A stretch of DNA of 7,164 nt from Litorivicinus sp965656605 (GTDB lineage: Bacteria > Pseudomonadota > Gammaproteobacteria > Pseudomonadales > Litorivicinaceae), in NCBI GenBank assembly GCA_965656605.1, contig CBFHLC010000069.1, forward strand, positions 1 through 7,164, written 5' to 3'. The position numbers were made by a program, and so were the translations under genes. This document shows positions 6,701 to 7,164 of the stretch, piece by piece (within the stretch, counting starts at the first letter, position 1; the number at the start of each line of letters is the position of its first letter). Under the pieces are notes generated by a model. The model was not told where the DNA came from, did not search any database, and saw only the letters and a program-made list of their open reading frames with translations.

Positions 6701-7164
6701 GGATTCGGCAAAGGAAACTGCTTGTGTAGTCGGTGAAATGACCGGTGCATCGTTAGTGCCGGTGATGGTAATGGTGATTACTTGTGTATCCACGCCACCT
6801 TGATCATCCACGCCTTTCACAGTGAATGTCTGTTCCACTGACTGACCGGCCTTCAGATCCTGCACCGTTGAGCTGGCACCGTCTGTACCGTTGCTTAGGG
6901 TAAAGGTCCACTCGCCCGACGAGTCTACGGCCAACGAGCCATAGTTTGTGCTGCTAGCTCCGTCTACTGACCATGTGATGCTGCTGGATTCGTCCGCATC
7001 TGAGGCCGTCAACTGCCCAGATACCTGGCCGGCCCCGTCCTCGACCGCGGCTCCGGCGATCACACCCGAGATCACTGGCGCATCGTTGGTACCGGTCACG
7101 GTGATTACCAAGGTGGCAGTGTCAGTCAAACCACTGTTATCTTCGACAACGTATGTAAAGGTTT
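1..7164 (-). CDS. Giant modular RTX/VCBS/cadherin-like repeat protein, probable type I-secreted adhesin (internal fragment, both ends open)
   Basis: One frame stays open across the window; complete codons run from base 7162 to base 2, about 2387 residues. The frame was checked at several distant RTX blocks and is the same in all, so I see no frameshift. Order of parts: VCBS repeats (residues 1-143), cadherin-like repeats (143-495), five separate RTX nonapeptide blocks (near 558-655, 1036-1215, 1289-1381, 1809-1933, 2079-2129), a probable beta-helix (1441-1664) and linkers. I found no cysteine, few lysines and very many Asp residues, as is usual for calcium-dependent exported RTX proteins. Family knowledge says such proteins leave the cell unfolded through an ABC transporter, membrane fusion protein and TolC-like channel, and fold on meeting calcium outside. 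The adhesin or matrix role is inferred: no catalytic domain was recognised. Start, stop, promoter, secretion signal and neighbouring genes lie outside the window. No specific gene name can be justified. Confidence 0.95.
776..926 (-). repeat. RTX calcium-binding nonapeptide block 5
   Basis: Residues about 2079-2129. Five nonapeptides in regular spacing follow NYVV: GSSKSDVVI, GSDGADVVF, GMGGNDDIT, GGLGIDVLD and GGEGQDNYY. The last, with its aromatic end, closes the roll. This is the last RTX block in the window. The secretion signal of such proteins sits at the extreme C-terminus, so more sequence, perhaps more RTX, is expected beyond base 1. Confidence 0.92.
927..1364 (-). other. Post-RTX module with 'YVQAEFLEFGD' signature and spacer
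   Basis: Residues about 1934-2078. After RTX block 4, GSDTATFRRNANEYFI gives the DTA-aromatic and A-x-x-Y-x-I parts of the post-RTX module. About 80 residues later, 'QLADGSVQTDYVQAEFLEFG' supplies its closing half, so this copy carries an insertion of roughly 60 residues between halves (LFLDVDDTLGTDGVTDDT and onward). It ends with GTLDDLLTAEVADKYDPDGT and a strand pair before RTX block 5. No catalytic motif is seen. The insertion has no recognisable family. Confidence 0.55.
1365..1739 (-). repeat. RTX calcium-binding nonapeptide block 4
   Basis: Residues about 1809-1933. NIVGTNVDDQITGS opens the block, then nonapeptides GMDGDDILA, GGDGDDVLI, GGAGDDDLS and GGAGNDTFY. A non-repeat loop of about 27 residues carries an acidic DSTVDDDQAAG stretch. 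A second short run follows: GLGDDTIYGGAGDDQYV, an irregular SGETGDTNNHFI and GGEGSDTATF. The loop splits the block into two small beta-rolls or bulges out of one. The leading VENIVGTNxDDxITG motif is the usual entry into RTX rolls. Confidence 0.93.
1740..2169 (-). other. Beta-rich segment with two EF-hand-like Asp loops
   Basis: Residues about 1665-1808. It begins with VDFGSTGTLQQSLADSLPL. It holds KKDDQDNDVFENGQQV (about 1982-2029) and later 'FVLDVDGDGVTNPATDTF' (about 1776-1830). The second has the D-x-D-x-D-G-[VIL] start of a dockerin/thrombospondin-3-like calcium loop, with a further Asp at loop position 13 rather than the canonical 12. The first has D-x-D-x-D with a Glu three residues on. 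Both probably bind calcium, from the pattern alone. The rest resembles no family I recognise. Confidence 0.5.
2170..2841 (-). other. Probable right-handed parallel beta-helix domain (with 'NGDT'-like module 3 at its start)
   Basis: Residues about 1441-1664. The entry segment 'RLFTADGETLISTHTDISQA' and NSLIVLADGS matches the helix-then-strand pattern that opens pectate-lyase-like folds, followed by 'GVSIPTGVTLMGSG'. Then come about six rungs of the type hydrophobic-x-hydrophobic-x-[GDH]-[NV]-x-[FI]: VTLQGVRF, VTLNDVSF, IQLIGNDF, ALLTGNTI, IQVTGNRF and LTIQHNRI, spaced 23, 28, 24, 26 and 34 residues. Spacing of 22-28 residues with an Asn at the turn is typical of parallel beta-helix (PbH1) repeats. 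Members bind or cleave acidic polysaccharides. No lyase or alginate epimerase active-site motif (such as DPHE) is seen, so binding is likelier than catalysis. Confidence 0.75.
2842..3019 (-). other. Post-RTX connector before the beta-helix
   Basis: Residues about 1382-1441. Visible are IEVNASERFAKDWTVTVTAG, then 'GVDTYTGVETLNIGG' and a Ser/Gly-rich stretch (SADGSISGGTTQSISG). The first part is a looser version of the post-RTX module at 4797-5196: DTA, then an aromatic strand, then V-E-x-L. It separates RTX block 3 from the beta-helix. No independent function can be assigned. Confidence 0.6.
3020..3297 (-). repeat. RTX calcium-binding nonapeptide block 3 (longest regular run)
   Basis: Residues about 1289-1381. 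About nine consecutive nonapeptides follow GNSRANTMI: GSDQNDVML, GDQGQDALY, GGLGDDVLY, GQGDNDQLF, GDEGDDILI, GGSGHDDAV, GGAGNDLFV, GGIGNDSFA and GGAGTDTAV. The spacing is a strict nine residues throughout, making this the cleanest beta-roll of the window. Leu, Ile, Val, Phe or Tyr mostly fill the inward position. It should fold into a calcium-loaded parallel beta-roll. Confidence 0.95.
3298..3516 (-). other. Asp-rich linker between RTX blocks 2 and 3
   Basis: Residues about 1216-1288. A strand (NQELVLAQTATSIEVIELSS) is followed by an extremely acidic stretch at 3326-3418, in which I count 12 Asp in 31 residues, including LDDDADDFSVDLDSDTVDSF. The run does not follow the nonapeptide spacing, so it is not another beta-roll. 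It could bind calcium loosely, keep the chain unfolded before export, or simply be a flexible hinge. All three are inference. Confidence 0.6.
3517..4056 (-). repeat. RTX calcium-binding block 2, with embedded 'NDIYVV...ENVEIL...GTGN' segment
   Basis: Residues about 1036-1215. It opens with VIDGGAGQDRISGS and GGTGNDIYVV, followed by DDLVIESAGEGTDHVETALT, a YSLTENVEILQYTG strand and GTGNASDNRIYGG. This is the standard inter-roll segment of hemolysin-type proteins (GNDTYVVD...EAxGxGxDTV...VENLxLTG...GxGNxxDNxIxG). It then resumes nonapeptides: ADTLSGGAGDDYIFGGAG, ADTLSGGAGDDTFVIG and, after an aromatic insertion, DIDGGVGIDTIVF. One unit, GGGSDLLS, is a residue short. The role is calcium-dependent beta-roll formation. 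Confidence 0.93.
4057..4796 (-). other. 'NGDT' module 2 and long beta-rich spacer before RTX block 2
   Basis: Residues about 790-1035. It starts with GTDGYSSVLEAATAASNGDT and LLLSASQSLTLAEASLVA, a second copy of the helix-then-GDT-strand pattern seen at 5490-5675. Then come 'AATLDLSAASYSQYTKI', QMDASVLGGRLIQL and the stretch 'VQDTSAILQSLSVTNINLLI' followed by NKGVNAFVGDGDIQLTKSQ. The last resembles, in layout only, a helix-strand repeat seen in other large exoproteins, where 'a helix, K/N-G-V, D-G-x-hydrophobic-T, Q' recurs. Overall it is Ala/Ser/Asp/Asn-rich, with no cysteine and no catalytic motif. Function is unknown; a spacer role is inferred. Confidence 0.5.
4797..5196 (-). other. Post-RTX strand module with 'DTAQY...VELLEFVDG' signature
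   Basis: Residues about 656-789. The segment opens with a beta-rich stretch containing IETLVVDSASG and KLDASGVSAGAVKI. It then has the signature GLDTAQYRGSAADYTISV, followed after about 20 residues by LKNVELLEFVDG. This layout (G-x-DTA-aromatic, A-x-Y-x-I, then N-V-E-x-L-x-F-x-DG) is common directly after RTX blocks in hemolysin-type proteins, where it seems to cap or connect beta-rolls. Looser versions follow RTX blocks 3 and 4. No enzymatic residues are recognised. Confidence 0.7.
5197..5489 (-). repeat. RTX calcium-binding nonapeptide block 1
   Basis: Residues about 558-655. After GNDSANVITGSDQGDTI come about six nonapeptides of the GGxGxDxUx type, such as SGDDTISGG, AGDDAINAG and SGADTIDAG. 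They end with GDDVIRF, the aromatic-ended unit that often closes a beta-roll, and then GGEGTDTVVVVG. Such repeats form a parallel beta-roll whose turns bind calcium through the Asp side chains and glycine backbone. Calcium-driven folding outside the cell is family knowledge. Confidence 0.93.
5490..5675 (-). other. 'LQDAI...NGQTI' module 1, leading into RTX block 1
   Basis: Residues about 497-558. A 'YNFAVFDGATQLSAHATLQ' segment is followed by DAIAAGVNGQTIRVA and then 'LQLSDGKALNLDAS'. The pattern 'short helix (LQDAIxAA), then G-[DQ]-T-I-x-[VL]-A' is what usually opens right-handed beta-helix or pectate-lyase-like regions. Related segments occur again near 4700-4796 and 2715-2841. Here the segment is too short for a full helix and runs straight into RTX repeats, so it may be a remnant or a capping element. 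Confidence 0.55.
5676..5929 (-). other. Divergent Ig/cadherin-like unit
   Basis: Residues about 412-496, shorter than the preceding repeats. Visible pieces are 'VTLASSDLDAGASQSWAVTG', a GILTLTTADV strand and 'VQVTVTDADGLASIPVDVVV'. The alternating hydrophobic strands, the S-D-LDAG turn and the closing VTVTDADG strand fit an Ig-like beta-sandwich, and it directly follows two clearer members. Its assignment rests on that pattern and on its position; it lacks the terminal TNDAP signature. Confidence 0.6.
5930..6339 (-). repeat. Cadherin-like repeat B (second of a tandem pair)
   Basis: Residues about 275-411. It shares with repeat A the segments QAGDAL, 'SLTLTAVSGQVPTTADFQ', a 'SVQFTNASD' strand and a closing 'TVAVVSTND' junction. 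It differs by an acidic insertion near its start (EDPGADDGDG), which could be an extra calcium site. The codons of the shared segments differ clearly from those of A, so this is an old duplication rather than a fresh one. The likely role is the same as for A: an extracellular beta-sandwich spacer. Confidence 0.8.
6340..6734 (-). repeat. Cadherin-like repeat A (first of a tandem pair)
   Basis: Residues about 143-274. It begins with 'VSFAESEGTHVA', continues through the acidic 'FSDIDTELTQVTFQI' strand, the AQAGDAL turn, 'GTLTLSAISGQSPTTADFQ' and a 'FTNNSD' strand, and ends with a VND(I)P junction. The adjoining repeat B matches this plan almost piece for piece, so the two are a tandem duplication at protein level. 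The unit resembles the Ig/cadherin-like repeats that follow VCBS repeats in many giant bacterial exoproteins. I infer a structural stalk role and cannot assign a ligand. Confidence 0.8.
6735..7068 (-). repeat. VCBS repeat, complete copy
   Basis: Residues about 32-143 form a complete repeat of roughly 110 residues. It opens with AGAAVEDG and 'VSGQLTASDADE', has the central 'YGSLAVDSSGEWTFTL' strand pair, then 'LKAGQSVEQTFTVKGVDDQGG', and closes with GTNDAPVIS. The order of the pieces (a G.L...D.D motif, a YG.L....GWTY-like motif, an L..G....TF.V...D..G motif, then GTNDAP) is the classical VCBS signature. It is an extracellular beta-sandwich spacer. The two Asp clusters may hold calcium at the repeat junction as in cadherin-like folds, which is inference. 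Confidence 0.9.
7069..7162 (-). repeat. VCBS/cadherin-like repeat, C-terminal end only
   Basis: Residues 1-32 are the last strands of a VCBS-type repeat: a 'FTYVVEDNSGLTDTATL' strand pair followed by the repeat-closing signature GTNDAPVIS. The same signature closes the next repeat, which sets the border. The first part of this repeat lies upstream of the window, so at least one more copy exists there. VCBS repeats are Ig-like beta-sandwich units common in large surface proteins of Vibrio, Colwellia, Bradyrhizobium, Shewanella and relatives, and serve as stalk or adhesion modules. Confidence 0.85.

Noticed and set aside
1..7164. Naming the gene lapA, rtxA, siiE or bapA
   Set aside because: The domain order does not match those proteins specifically, and both diagnostic ends (retention module and secretion signal) are outside the window.
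1..7164. Promoters, terminators, RNA genes or insertion sequences inside the window
   Set aside because: The coding frame has no gap, and I saw no hairpin with a T-run, tRNA-like fold or inverted terminal repeats that would justify such a call.

Overview
The whole window reads as one uninterrupted minus-strand open reading frame. In-frame codons run from base 7162 down to base 2, about 2387 codons, with no in-frame stop that I can find. There is no start codon context, ribosome binding site, stop codon or terminator belonging to it, so this is an internal slice of a gene larger than 7.1 kb. The translation is a giant, acidic, modular RTX-type exoprotein: a repeat-rich surface adhesin or secreted matrix protein of the kind exported by type I (ABC) secretion. 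Residue numbers below count from the upstream edge of the window, with residue 1 at base 7162.

Layout from the N-terminal side (high coordinates) to the C-terminal side (low coordinates): (i) the end of one VCBS/cadherin-like repeat and one complete one (about 6735-7162); (ii) two closely related cadherin-like repeats (about 5930-6734) and a third, more divergent Ig-like unit (about 5676-5929); (iii) a short 'LQDAI...NGQTI' module leading into RTX block 1 (about 5197-5675); (iv) a post-RTX strand module, a second 'NGDT' module and a long low-complexity beta-rich stretch (about 4057-5196); (v) RTX block 2, an Asp-rich linker and RTX block 3 (about 3020-4056); (vi) a second post-RTX module and a probable right-handed parallel beta-helix (about 2170-3019); (vii) a segment with EF-hand-like Asp loops, then RTX block 4 (about 1365-2169); (viii) another post-RTX module and RTX block 5 (about 776-1364); (ix) an acidic beta-rich stretch without clear repeats (1-775).

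The parts point to one job. The RTX blocks and Asp loops would bind calcium and fold only outside the cell. The Ig/cadherin-like repeats would act as a stiff stalk. The beta-helix is the best candidate for a carbohydrate- or surface-binding part. No peptidase, lipase, glycosidase, von Willebrand A or other catalytic signature was recognised in the window. The N-terminal anchor or retention region and the C-terminal secretion signal must lie outside it.

The organism is most likely a Gram-negative bacterium, plausibly a marine or other aquatic proteobacterium. This is inferred from the RTX/VCBS architecture, the roughly even base composition and the acidic, cysteine-free protein. The sequence does not fix a genus. 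There are no RNA genes, mobile elements, CRISPR arrays or intergenic regions. All reading was done by eye, so domain borders are approximate.
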